Below are positions 1 through 6,507 of a stretch of 11,437 bases of DNA, in pieces. Within the stretch, counting starts at the first letter, position 1. Each line of letters begins with the position of its first letter. This DNA is from JARROD01 sp037384225 (GTDB taxonomy: Bacteria > Pseudomonadota > Gammaproteobacteria > Pseudomonadales > Cellvibrionaceae), in assembly GCA_037384225.1 (NCBI GenBank), contig JARROD010000094.1:1-11437 (forward strand), in the 5' to 3' direction. The translations under genes and the position numbers were made by a program. The notes beneath the pieces were generated by a model. That model did no database searches, was not told the DNA's origin, and saw only the letters and a program-made list of their open reading frames with translations.

Positions 1-178
1 TATACCCAAAGCGTTTGAGATTTAGGTGTGCAGAGTGCGTCAATTTTTGTTCCCCCCTTCCTTTAACAACAGGGGCGCGACGACGCTGCATGGCAGGCCC
101 CATGTGAGGAGGAGCAACGCTGCCAGGGGCAAAAAGGGGCGTGCTCTGTGCACCTAAATCTCAAACGCTTTGGGTATA
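1..178. mobile_element. MITE-like fold-back element
   Basis: The first 35 bases (starting TATACCCAAAGCGTTTGAG) recur as their reverse complement at 144-178, with only two mismatches near the inner end. The 108-bp interior is GC-rich, has no credible reading frame and shows only weak further pairing. Long terminal inverted repeats, small size and no coding capacity are what define miniature inverted-repeat elements. The ends are TATACCC and GGGTATA, so a TA target duplication is possible, but the left flank lies outside the window. It could instead be a palindromic intergenic repeat moved by another mechanism. No transposase is nearby. Confidence 0.75.
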
Positions 179-240
179 TATATGGGATGCTAATATTGCC
201 GTACCTATTCTTTAGGGTTGTGGACGCCCCCTAGTCATCA

Positions 241-292
241 CGGAAGGCAGCGAAGCGGTGGGTGGAGGAAAACTTATGCAATGATGGGTATT
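241..292 (+). repeat. Degenerate copy of dispersed repeat tail
   Basis: This segment matches 6437-6485 in the same orientation and register. The blocks AGCGAAGCGGT (249-259 and 6437-6447) and TTATGCAA (274-281 and 6462-6469) lie 25 bp apart in both copies, and 31 of the first 40 aligned positions agree without gaps. It has no coding potential. In the second copy this tail follows a fold-back structure; here a different fold-back (1-178) lies upstream. The rest of 179-407 shows only a candidate promoter. Confidence 0.6.
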
Positions 293-334
293 ACATAGAT
301 TGGCAAACGGATTTTCGACCAATAGCGGCCATGT

Positions 335-366
335 TTGTCCAGGGTAGCGCTAGTGCAAACTATAAT
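335..366 (+). promoter_or_regulatory. Candidate rrtA promoter
   Basis: A perfect TATAAT lies at 361-366. A partial -35 match, TTGTCC, lies at 335-340, but the 20-bp spacer is longer than ideal. Transcription would begin near 373 and give a leader of about 35 to 65 bases before the rhombosortase gene. The call rests mainly on the -10 box. Confidence 0.4.
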
Positions 367-407
367 TCCCGATAGGGGGTGTAGTAAAATACGAAACTGT
401 GGATTAA

Positions 408-1046
408 TTGCTCAAAACTTGGGAGCTATCTGTATTGTTGTCTTCGGCGGAAAAAAACAAAGGGCCAGCTTATTGGCTAATCATCAGTGTCATTCCTCTG
501 TTGTGTATAGTCTGCGAGGCCATTTACCGGCTCCTGGACGTCGATATGATCGCGGTATCGGGCCTGTCTTCAGCGGCGCTGGAAAACGGCCAGTATTGGC
601 GTCTGCTGTCGGCGAATCTGGTTCACACCAACACGGTACACCTGGTGATGAATCTGGCGGGGTTTTATTTGATCTTTGTTTTTTGCTCGGAGCGCTGTCC
701 GCCGGGCGCGTTTTCACTGTTCACTTTGAGCTGCGGTGTCCTTAGCTTAACAATCCTGTCATGGTGGCTCAATATCAGCTGGTATGTGGGGCTATCGTCC
801 GCCCTGCACGGGCTTTTAGCGCTGCTGGTTGCAACTGCCTGGGCGCGCGATCGATTGCTGAGTCTCGGTGTTGCGCTATTGGTAATTGTCAAGCTTGGGA
901 TCGAAGCCCGAGAGGGTGGGGATACGCTAAGTTCGGCACTGATCGGTGCCCCGGTGTTCTGGCAGTCCCATATTACAGGCGTTGTGGCTGGTGTTGTGCT
1001 TACTCCCCCTTTGTTAGGGCTGACAAAAAGAGCATCTGAACAATAA
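408..1046 (+). CDS. rrtA: Rhombosortase (GlyGly-CTERM rhomboid protease)
   Basis: This is an inner-membrane serine protease of the rhomboid superfamily, 212 aa from the TTG at 408. Numbered from that start, it shows H73 and H78 with N82 (HTNTVHLVMNLAG), the catalytic serine motif GLSSALHG with S130, and the catalytic histidine H188 in SHITG. About six hydrophobic segments fit the compact rhomboid core. The size and the LHG and YWRLLSAN motifs fit rhombosortases, which process proteins carrying a C-terminal GlyGly-CTERM sorting tag. The start is uncertain: no ATG is available, and GGGAG at 421-425 is well spaced for TTG codons at 435 or 438, which would remove nine or ten residues. The residue after the catalytic serine is Ser where rhomboids usually have Gly. 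No tagged substrate is encoded nearby. Confidence 0.85.
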   Translation: MLKTWELSVLLSSAEKNKGPAYWLIISVIPLLCIVCEAIYRLLDVDMIAVSGLSSAALENGQYWRLLSANLVHTNTVHLVMNLAGFYLIFVFCSERCPPGAFSLFTLSCGVLSLTILSWWLNISWYVGLSSALHGLLALLVATAWARDRLLSLGVALLVIVKLGIEAREGGDTLSSALIGAPVFWQSHITGVVAGVVLTPPLLGLTKRASEQ

Positions 1047-1234
1047 CGTTGACTGCCCCAGAGGCGTGCATGTCCCTTATCCTTCGTCGACCTTTGTCTC
1101 CAGTTTTTTCAACGGTGTCAGACGGGTTTCCTATAGTGTGACGGGGGGCATGAACGGTGAATCGGCCACTACCCAAGTCAGTGTAACGGTACAGGACGGT
1201 GCTTCCAGAGGCCGTGGGGGATGCTGAGCAGGGC
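1047..1234. other. Gene-free stretch, function unknown
   Basis: The 301 bases between rrtA and cnoX hold a promoter and hairpin at the right end (separate entries); this is the remainder. One + frame is open from 1024 to 1224 and reads plausibly near its end (SYSVTGGMNGESATTQ). The opposite strand is also open across the whole stretch. Neither has a good ribosome binding site: a GTG at 1066 has AGAGG almost touching it. It may be a remnant or a dispersed repeat. I do not call a gene. Confidence 0.3.
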
Positions 1235-1263
1235 TTGCAATTTTGGCTTATGTCCCTATTAAT
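1235..1263 (+). promoter_or_regulatory. Candidate cnoX promoter
   Basis: TTGCAA at 1235-1240 is followed after 16 or 17 bases by TATTAA or ATTAAT, each matching the -10 consensus at four positions. Transcription would start near 1269, so the 1284-1329 hairpin would lie in the 5' leader. The match is moderate. Confidence 0.35.
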
Positions 1264-1283
1264 GTACTCGATGTGAATTGGAA

Positions 1284-1329
1284 AGGGAGGCGCATTCAAT
1301 TGAACTGAACCCATTGAATGCGGCACCCT
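1284..1329 (+). promoter_or_regulatory. Leader hairpin before cnoX
   Basis: CGCATTCAAT at 1291-1300 pairs perfectly with ATTGAATGCG at 1313-1322 around a 12-base loop. The pairing extends outward to 1284 and 1329, giving a 17-bp stem with two mismatches. The structure ends seven bases before the GGAG ribosome binding site at 1337-1340. It has no downstream T run, so it is not a terminator. It could be a translational or RNA-stability element, or, as DNA, a dyad operator. Confidence 0.55.
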
Positions 1330-1347
1330 CCAGCGTGGAGAGAATGA

Positions 1348-2202
1348 ATGAATCAAAATATTGTCGAAGTTACCCAGGAGAACGCCCAGCAGGTCATCAT
1401 GGATGGCTCCATGGATCACTTGGTTGTGGTGGATTTTTGGGCGGATTGGTGTGCTCCCTGTAAGTCTTTGCTGCCACTTCTGGAGAAACTTGCGACGGAA
1501 TACAGTGGACAGATGGTGCTGGCAAAGGTTAATGCCGACGACCAGCAAATGCTGGCGGCACAGTTTGGTGTGCGCAGTTTGCCCACTGTGGTGCTGATTA
1601 AGGATGGACAGATGGTGGACGGATTTATGGGTGCGCAGTCCGAATCCGCTGTGCGAGAAATGCTGGACAAGCACCTCCCCAAACCCTGGGATCTGGCCTT
1701 GCAGCAAGCTCAGGTATTGATCGAAAACAGCGATTTCACCGCCGCCCTGCCGGTTTTGCGACAGGCTCACACCGCGTCCGGCCAGCGTGCCGATATCGCT
1801 TTTGCCCTGAGTCATACTTTGCTGGAACTAAACCGTATCGACGAAGCCGAACAGATATTGGACGCGGTGGGGCTTGCGGACCAGGACGCCGAGTACCGGC
1901 AACTGCGCGCCCGTATCACGTTATTACGGGAAGCGGCGAAGACACCGGAAATTCAAGCGCTGGAGGAAAAACTCCAGGCGCAGCCCGAAAATATGGATAT
2001 CCACTATCAGTTGGCATTGCAGTACAGTCAAAACGGCCACCATCGGGAAGCGCTGGAATTGCTGATCGGGATTTTGCGTAAAAATCTCAATTACGAGGAA
2101 GGTGCGGCGAAAGCGGCGTTAATGGATATTATTGCCGCCCTGGGCAAAGGGGATCCACTGGCGGCGGAATATCAGCGCAAAATGTATACACTGCTTTATT
2201 AG
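1348..2202 (+). CDS. cnoX: CnoX-type thioredoxin co-chaperone
   Basis: The 284-aa protein has an N-terminal thioredoxin fold (about residues 5-112) with the active site WCAPCK at 34-39 and the cis-proline P79 in RSLPT. A C-terminal alpha-helical part (about 115-284) resembles the TPR region of E. coli CnoX (YbbN). Family members are cytoplasmic: they hold unfolded proteins, protect them from over-oxidation and pass them to GroEL or DnaK. E. coli CnoX lacks the CXXC pair, whereas this protein has both cysteines (C35, C38), so it should be redox-active like the Caulobacter form. The ATG at 1348 has GGAG seven bases upstream; the ATG at 1344 is in another frame. The next gene starts 51 bp downstream and is probably co-transcribed. 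Confidence 0.9.
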   Translation: MNQNIVEVTQENAQQVIMDGSMDHLVVVDFWADWCAPCKSLLPLLEKLATEYSGQMVLAKVNADDQQMLAAQFGVRSLPTVVLIKDGQMVDGFMGAQSESAVREMLDKHLPKPWDLALQQAQVLIENSDFTAALPVLRQAHTASGQRADIAFALSHTLLELNRIDEAEQILDAVGLADQDAEYRQLRARITLLREAAKTPEIQALEEKLQAQPENMDIHYQLALQYSQNGHHREALELLIGILRKNLNYEEGAAKAALMDIIAALGKGDPLAAEYQRKMYTLLY

Positions 2203-2253
2203 GCTTTGCCCCAGCGGCCTCAAGCAATCAGTACGAACTGGAGAGTGCGGCTT

Positions 2254-2793
2254 ATGAAAATATCGTCTCGAAGCACTTTATTGGTTATAGGCGGTGGTGC
2301 AGTAATAGGTGCCGGTGCGTGGTTGCTGGACCTTGGCGGTAGACCGGAGCCCAGAGAACCGGCAACCGCCGAGGCAACGTGGGACACTGAAACCGTTCCA
2401 GCTCCGCCAACGATGAAACCGGCGCAGGTTGTCGCGCCGGACAGTGTCGACGAAATGCAGGCTCATGAAACCGTAGACATTCATCCTGCGCCGGTCGAGG
2501 AAACCGCTGTTGCCCCTGTTGAGCCGGATGCGGCAGTGGACGACTCCAGCCTGCCGCCGCTTTCGCCCAAGACCCGCGCGGCGGTCAACGAATTGATTAA
2601 TCGCAGCCACGAGGGACTGGTGGTCGAACCCGCCGCCGGCGGTGGTGAAAAGGTTGATTTGCAGGGGCGTTTTCGCTCGGTTCCGGTTGCCAGTCGCAAC
2701 CCCGATGGCACTGTTGTCGTCCGGGAAGTTATGCAGGAGTCCGAACCACAGCGACAAACTGAGACGCCCGGGGATACGGAATCCACCGATTAG
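2254..2793 (+). CDS. Membrane-anchored protein of unknown function
   Basis: I do not recognise this 179-aa protein. It has one N-terminal hydrophobic segment (about residues 8-25, rich in Gly, Ala, Val and Leu) after MKISSRS, which suggests an inner-membrane anchor or uncleaved signal. A long acidic Pro/Glu/Ala/Val-rich linker follows (about 28-98). The C-terminal part (about 100-160) looks folded, with a helical stretch (KTRAAVNELINRSHEG) and a beta-like stretch (VDLQGRFRSVPVASRNPDG). An earlier in-frame TTG at 2206 is possible, but the ATG at 2254 has GGAG about ten bases upstream and starts directly before the membrane segment. It probably shares the cnoX transcript. A periplasmic location for the C-terminus is inferred. 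Confidence 0.75.
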   Translation: MKISSRSTLLVIGGGAVIGAGAWLLDLGGRPEPREPATAEATWDTETVPAPPTMKPAQVVAPDSVDEMQAHETVDIHPAPVEETAVAPVEPDAAVDDSSLPPLSPKTRAAVNELINRSHEGLVVEPAAGGGEKVDLQGRFRSVPVASRNPDGTVVVREVMQESEPQRQTETPGDTESTD

Positions 2794-2808
2794 GGGCATG
2801 CACGCCCT
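2794..2808. terminator. Weak hairpin between convergent genes
   Basis: The 15 bases separating two converging stop codons are GGGGCATGCACGCCC. GGGC at 2794-2797 pairs with GCCC at 2804-2807, with partial symmetry inside. Three T residues follow on the + strand; no T run follows on the - strand. It could be a weak terminator for the cnoX transcript. Confidence 0.3.
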
Positions 2809-4125
2809 TTAAATCTCATCGTCATCGGCGACACCATCGCCGTTTGTGTCTTCCTTGAGAGGGTCGGTATTGTAAATATTCAACTCGTCGGCATCACTCA
2901 GGGTATCGCCGTCGGTATCGCGCTTATTAGCGGCTGTGCCGAAACTGAATTCTTGTTCGTTGGTCAGGGTGTCGCCGTCCAAATCCTCTTGCGCATCATT
3001 ATTATCACGGGGGTTGAGGCCATTGAGCACCTCCCAGACATTGGGCAGGCCGTCGCCGTCCTGATCGGCCTCTTCGTCGAGGGGCCAACCCATATCCATC
3101 ATTGCGCCTATGTCCAGCGCTGACAGCAAGTGAATGTTCGTGCCGGACGCATTGGGTTCCATCAGCTCATCGGGTTGCAGACTGGTGTCCCAGTGACTGA
3201 GTGAAGAGCCCTCGTCGACTACGCCGGGGGTATACATCATCACGCCTTCACCTGCAAAGGTCGAGATAGCGCCGAAGTTCAGGGTTTCAATACCGGCGCT
3301 TACCGCGCTGCCGCTCCAGAACGTAAGCGATGTAATGCTGCTAAGTCTCTGGCTGTCGGTGAGCGCGGAATAGGGGGTGAAATTGCCGTTGCGGAGGTTC
3401 TCGGTAAAGGCATCGGCACGGTTCTGAAACAGGGCTCCGGTATCTATCTCGACCAGTGAAACAAACCCCAGCCCGTGTGCCAACTCATGCAAAACGGTAT
3501 GGAAAAGGTCTATTTTGCGTCCTGAAAGACCGTCCAGACCATAATAAAAATCTGTACCGCCGAGACAGCCCGTTGTGCCGATGCGGCTGTTAAAGAAAGC
3601 GTCAATGTCTGCTGTCCCCGGAGACAGGTCGGTGCCGGCCAGATTATTGGCGAGTGCTGAAACATACCAGGTATTGGCGGAGGGCGCACCGGCAAAGCCC
3701 CGATTGGCGTCTATTGGGCTGGCGGCGCCGATGACACCTGATTGATCGTCGCATTCAAGCTCGTCGAAGCGGATATTGAGCACCACATCCGTATTGATGT
3801 CGAGCGCTTCTGCCCAGACTCTTGCCGCTTCCTGGACTACTATCAGGCGCTGCTCACCAATCGTAGTGCCAGGGTTGCCTCCAACCGGGGGGACGCTGGT
3901 AGGGTCATTGAGCCCCTCTGACGCGCTGTCTGTAATATTGATAATAAAACCGGCCACATCACCGCCCGCGGTAATGCGGCTATCTATTCCACCCGTGTCA
4001 GTGTTGTCGTTGCCACCGTTGTCGTTGCCACCATTGTCACTGCCGCTTCCGCCCCCGTCCCTGCAGGCTGATAATAGGGTGCAAAGTGCGATGGTGAGGA
4101 ATATTGAACTTCGGTCACTAATCAT
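2809..4125 (-). CDS. Lipoprotein metalloprotease, leishmanolysin-like, with TSP3 repeats
   Basis: From the ATG at 4125 the protein has 438 aa. It begins with a lipoprotein signal (MISDRSSIFL then LLSAC, lipid Cys21), with Arg at +2, so the outer membrane is likely. A flexible Gly/Asn/Asp linker follows. The zinc site HELAHGLGF is at 213-221; the metzincin third ligand position is Ser, but SHWD (His311) followed by ELMEP (Met322) resembles the distant third His and Met-turn of leishmanolysin (M8). The C-terminal 85 residues hold Ca-binding TSP3-like motifs at about 354, 381, 403 and 426 (such as DQDGDGLPN). It ends right after the last motif, with no GlyGly-CTERM tail. A GTG at 4185 would add 20 residues ahead of the signal and is less likely; neither start has a clear ribosome binding site. 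Confidence 0.8.
   Translation of the reverse strand: MISDRSSIFLTIALCTLLSACRDGGGSGSDNGGNDNGGNDNTDTGGIDSRITAGGDVAGFIINITDSASEGLNDPTSVPPVGGNPGTTIGEQRLIVVQEAARVWAEALDINTDVVLNIRFDELECDDQSGVIGAASPIDANRGFAGAPSANTWYVSALANNLAGTDLSPGTADIDAFFNSRIGTTGCLGGTDFYYGLDGLSGRKIDLFHTVLHELAHGLGFVSLVEIDTGALFQNRADAFTENLRNGNFTPYSALTDSQRLSSITSLTFWSGSAVSAGIETLNFGAISTFAGEGVMMYTPGVVDEGSSLSHWDTSLQPDELMEPNASGTNIHLLSALDIGAMMDMGWPLDEEADQDGDGLPNVWEVLNGLNPRDNNDAQEDLDGDTLTNEQEFSFGTAANKRDTDGDTLSDADELNIYNTDPLKEDTNGDGVADDDEI
4003..4044 (-). repeat. 15-bp tandem repeat in lipoprotein linker
   Basis: Two identical 15-bp units (4003-4017 and 4018-4032, GTTGTCGTTGCCACC) are followed by a diverged third. On the - strand they encode GGNDN units in the linker just after the lipid-bearing cysteine of the metalloprotease. 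Whole-codon units let copy number change without a frameshift, altering linker length. Confidence 0.75.
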
Positions 4126-4266
4126 ATTGGGGGCACAAGCAGGCGCTAACGGTGTATGTAATCCCACGGTATTAATGAATCTCACTGGCTACAGTAATGT
4201 TTATGGCCGGAAAGCTGTTATCCGGTAATCAAGCATACCAGCATTTTAGATAAAAATATGTTAACG

Positions 4267-5232
4267 TTATTGTGCTTTTAAATTCTGGCAGGATACGGCT
4301 TGTGCCTGTAGAAGTTTGGCAAATTGCTTTGCTGCCGGACCCGTTCGCTGGCGTTTTGGGAATACCAGCAACAACGGGACTTCCCGGGTTCCGCCCTGTT
4401 GCAGTGTCAGGGGTTTTAGCTCACCGCTTCTGAGGTGGGGTGCGATTTTGTCTTTTGGTACCCACGCAAAACCAAAGCCCTCTAACAGCAGTTCAATAGA
4501 ATTGTTGAAGTGATTGACAGTCCAACGTTGCTCCGCACCCAGCCAGCCCACATCGAGACGCCGGTAAATACCGGAGTCTCTGACGACAATCTGTCGATAG
4601 GATTTCAGATCGCGTTCGTCGAGAGGCAGGGGTTTCTGGCTTAATGGGTGCAATTTATGGGCTACTGCGATCATTTCTGTAGTGCCGAATTTTTCACCCA
4701 AAAAGCCTGTGGGTTTAAAGCTGGTTAGAACCAAGTCCGCCTGCTGTCGGACGATGGCGTCTTCGGTGCCCGACAGGGCTGTCTCCACTAACTCCAGGCG
4801 AATACTGGGGTGTTGTTGCTCAAACTCTCTGAGCGTGCGCAGCAGTAGCGGAGTGGGGCAAATGACATCGATGACAATCATGAGTTCTGCCTCCCAACCC
4901 AGGGATAGACTGTGGGCCAGGCTTTCCAGATTGTCGGCATCATTGATTAAACTGCGGGCGTGTCGCAGTACAGCTTCCCCGGCCTCGGTGAGCACGGCGC
5001 GGCGGCCTTTAACGGTCAAAATGGTAAGTCCCAACTGATCCTGTAGTCTTTGCAATGCGTAGCTGAGAGTGGACTGGCTTTTATTCAGGCGCTCAGCCGC
5101 CGGCGCATAGCCACCACAATCAATCACCGCCTGCAGCATCCGCCATTGCTCCAGAGTGGGTTTACCCGAAGCGGGTTTGCCGGCGGCAGGAGAGGGCGTG
5201 ATTTTACTCTCCATCATTGACTTTTTGTCCAT
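4267..5232 (-). CDS. LysR-family transcriptional regulator
   Basis: The 321-aa protein has the LysR winged helix-turn-helix at about residues 26-84, with the typical run AAERLNKSQSTLSYALQRLQ and the wing KGRRAVLTEAG. The linker helix follows, then the effector-binding domain (about 115-310), including the late GFGFAWVPK motif. These proteins bind DNA as tetramers and respond to a small ligand, which cannot be named here. An unusual 25-residue N-terminal extension rich in Ser, Pro, Lys and Ala precedes the DNA-binding domain. No ATG has a good ribosome binding site; ATGs at codons 6 and 7 are alternatives. LysR regulators often control a divergent neighbour, but both flanking genes lie on the same strand, so the target is not evident. 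The 183 bp upstream are AT-rich near the start and show no clear operator. Confidence 0.9.
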   Translation of the reverse strand: MDKKSMMESKITPSPAAGKPASGKPTLEQWRMLQAVIDCGGYAPAAERLNKSQSTLSYALQRLQDQLGLTILTVKGRRAVLTEAGEAVLRHARSLINDADNLESLAHSLSLGWEAELMIVIDVICPTPLLLRTLREFEQQHPSIRLELVETALSGTEDAIVRQQADLVLTSFKPTGFLGEKFGTTEMIAVAHKLHPLSQKPLPLDERDLKSYRQIVVRDSGIYRRLDVGWLGAEQRWTVNHFNNSIELLLEGFGFAWVPKDKIAPHLRSGELKPLTLQQGGTREVPLLLVFPKRQRTGPAAKQFAKLLQAQAVSCQNLKAQ

Positions 5233-5415
5233 ATCGATTTATTCGAATTAATTGAGCTGAAAAAGGAATTTTAATTAAGTTTTATTTAAGGTCTCCAGCT
5301 TTTTTATAGGGTAGCAAACGCAGAAGGTATTGTTTGAATATTGCAGGCACAGGCTAAAGTGCGGCAGGAAAATGGGGGTAGACAGATTTGGGACTCCCAG
5401 ACATTGAGGGTGGCG

Positions 5416-6144
5416 TTAGGTCGACATCAGGAAACGCTGATACCGGTTCGCCCAATTGATAACCTCAACTCGATTGCGGGAGTTGGTTTTTTTGAAAATG
5501 CTGTAAACATGCGCTTTCACCGTATGTGCGCTGATATTGAGTTCATCGGCAATTTCCTTGTTTCTCGCCCCCATTGTCAGCAACTCGATCACCGCACGTT
5601 CACGCCGTGTTAGCGACTTCAAAACGTCACTGTTTTCATTTGCCACCTCCTTCTTACCGCCGCGCCACTGTCGAATAACCTCTCCCAGAACGATGCGGCT
5701 AAACCACAGTTCTCCCTTAAATATAGCGGCCACGCCTTTGACAATAATATCCAATCGTTCACCTCTATGGAAAATACCATCCAATCCGGCCCGCAACGCT
5801 CCCGCTTCAAAGTCCATGTCGCGTTCACAGCCGATCAGTGCGATCCGGTACTTGTTGGTTAGCCTGTTACAAAGGGTCGAGAGATCACATGAAGCCCGTT
5901 CACTGTCTCGCCAGGTCGGCCAGTGCACGAGGCTCAGGGTCTGGGGCGGTAATTGCTTTTCCGGGCTCGACAGCCGCTGAAGCCCGGGTTGTAGCTGGGA
6001 TAAGGGCGTTGGAGAATCTTGTCTGAGCCTTTCGATGATCGTGCTTTTATAGCCGAGCGATTGAAGCAGATAGTTCAATCCGGAAAGTTCACCGGTGTTC
6101 GGATTACCCACAATCAGGATTTCTGGAGTTTGTTTTTGATTCAT
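5416..6144 (-). CDS. LuxR-family regulator, CsgD/VpsT type
   Basis: From the ATG at 6144 the protein has 242 aa. Residues about 6-145 resemble a receiver domain without the acidic pocket and phospho-acceptor Asp (GNPNTGEL stands where the acidic pair would be), so phosphorylation is unlikely. WFSR at 147-150 matches W[F/L/M][T/S]R, the c-di-GMP-binding motif of VpsT. The C-terminal LuxR helix-turn-helix spans about 178-234 (LTRRERAVIELL, then NKEIADELNISAHTVKAHVYSIFKK), close in layout to CsgD. This family controls biofilm matrix and surface genes; that role is inferred. The start at 6144 has AAGGA nine bases upstream. ATGs further upstream lack such a site, and the outermost (6237) overlaps the promoter -10. 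The lysR gene follows 183 bp downstream. Confidence 0.88.
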   Translation of the reverse strand: MNQKQTPEILIVGNPNTGELSGLNYLLQSLGYKSTIIERLRQDSPTPLSQLQPGLQRLSSPEKQLPPQTLSLVHWPTWRDSERASCDLSTLCNRLTNKYRIALIGCERDMDFEAGALRAGLDGIFHRGERLDIIVKGVAAIFKGELWFSRIVLGEVIRQWRGGKKEVANENSDVLKSLTRRERAVIELLTMGARNKEIADELNISAHTVKAHVYSIFKKTNSRNRVEVINWANRYQRFLMST

Positions 6145-6196
6145 TATAGAAATTCCTTGTCTCATCCTCTCTTCCATTAAGAGCATGAACATCGAA

Positions 6197-6221
6197 TACC
6201 CCTCAAAAATAGGCTGGGGTA
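6197..6221 (-). promoter_or_regulatory. Operator-like inverted repeat at luxR
   Basis: TACCCC at 6197-6202 and GGGGTA at 6216-6221 form a dyad with centres about 19 bp apart, nearly two helical turns. A third TACCCC lies at 6287-6292. The dyad lies just downstream of the predicted luxR start point (about 6226), where a repressor would block transcription. The binding protein is unknown; autoregulation is a guess. Confidence 0.35.
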
Positions 6222-6232
6222 GGCGTATATTT

Positions 6233-6260
6233 GTCATATATCATAATATTTTGTCGTCAA
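6233..6260 (-). promoter_or_regulatory. Candidate luxR promoter
   Basis: On the - strand TTGACG (6260-6255) is followed after 16 bases by TATGAC (6238-6233) in an AT-rich setting. Transcription would start near 6226, leaving an 80-base leader before the ATG at 6144 and excluding the ATG at 6237. Confidence 0.45.
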
Positions 6261-6330
6261 AAACATTTTTTGAGTGGTTGTTGTCTTACCCCTATCGTTG
6301 CATAAATTTTCGAGTTCAGGACCTTTTAGA

Positions 6331-6427
6331 GCGGTATTTTCAGGGACGTGCGCAGATTTTTCTAACCGGAGCATAGCTCAACCTATGTGAGGATTAGAAA
6401 AATTGAGCACGGCCCTGAAAATGCTGC
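6331..6427. repeat. Fold-back intergenic repeat
   Basis: ATTTTCAGGGACGTG onward at 6336-6365 pairs with 6394-6422 (ending CGGCCCTGAAAAT), about 30 bp with a few mismatches and one bulged base. Weaker pairing extends to 6331 and 6427. The loop holds a smaller pairing, CATAG with CTATG. There is no T run, so it is not an intrinsic terminator. It lies between the divergent luxR and serC genes and has no coding potential. With the tail at 6437-6485 it looks like one copy of a genomic repeat family. Confidence 0.7.
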
Positions 6428-6436
6428 TATAGAAGG

Positions 6437-6485
6437 AGCGAAGCGGTCCTGGGCCGAAAATTTATGCAACGATAGGGTTACCTCA
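6437..6485 (+). repeat. Tail of fold-back repeat, second copy
   Basis: This segment directly follows the 6331-6427 fold-back and matches 249-297 (31 of 40 positions, no gaps), including AGCGAAGCGGT and TTATGCAA in identical spacing. Recurrence 6.2 kb away in the same orientation shows it belongs to a dispersed family. It is non-coding. Confidence 0.6.
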
Positions 6486-6507
6486 GTTTTCTAGGTTGCC
6501 GGGAACG

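Noticed and set aside
335..745. 136-aa open frame on the + strand
   Set aside because: It overlaps rrtA in another frame, begins inside the promoter region, and shows no motif, whereas rrtA has all catalytic residues.
1000..1815. 271-aa open frame on the - strand
   Set aside because: It lies antisense to cnoX and the rrtA end, has no domain or ribosome site, and cnoX is certain. Only its intergenic part is noted, as a possible repeat.
2278..2799. 173-aa open frame on the - strand
   Set aside because: It is antisense to the anchored protein, which has a proper ribosome site and membrane segment; this frame has neither.
2809..2900. Truncated GlyGly-CTERM tail on the metalloprotease
   Set aside because: The bases after the stop run straight into the convergent gene and encode no Gly-rich or hydrophobic tail in any frame I read.
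4208..4230. CCGGA/TCCGG hairpin between lysR and the metalloprotease gene as a terminator
   Set aside because: It has only five base pairs with a nine-base loop and no T run on the relevant strand.
5341..5613. 90-aa open frame on the + strand
   Set aside because: It is mostly antisense to the LuxR DNA-binding domain and has no ribosome site.
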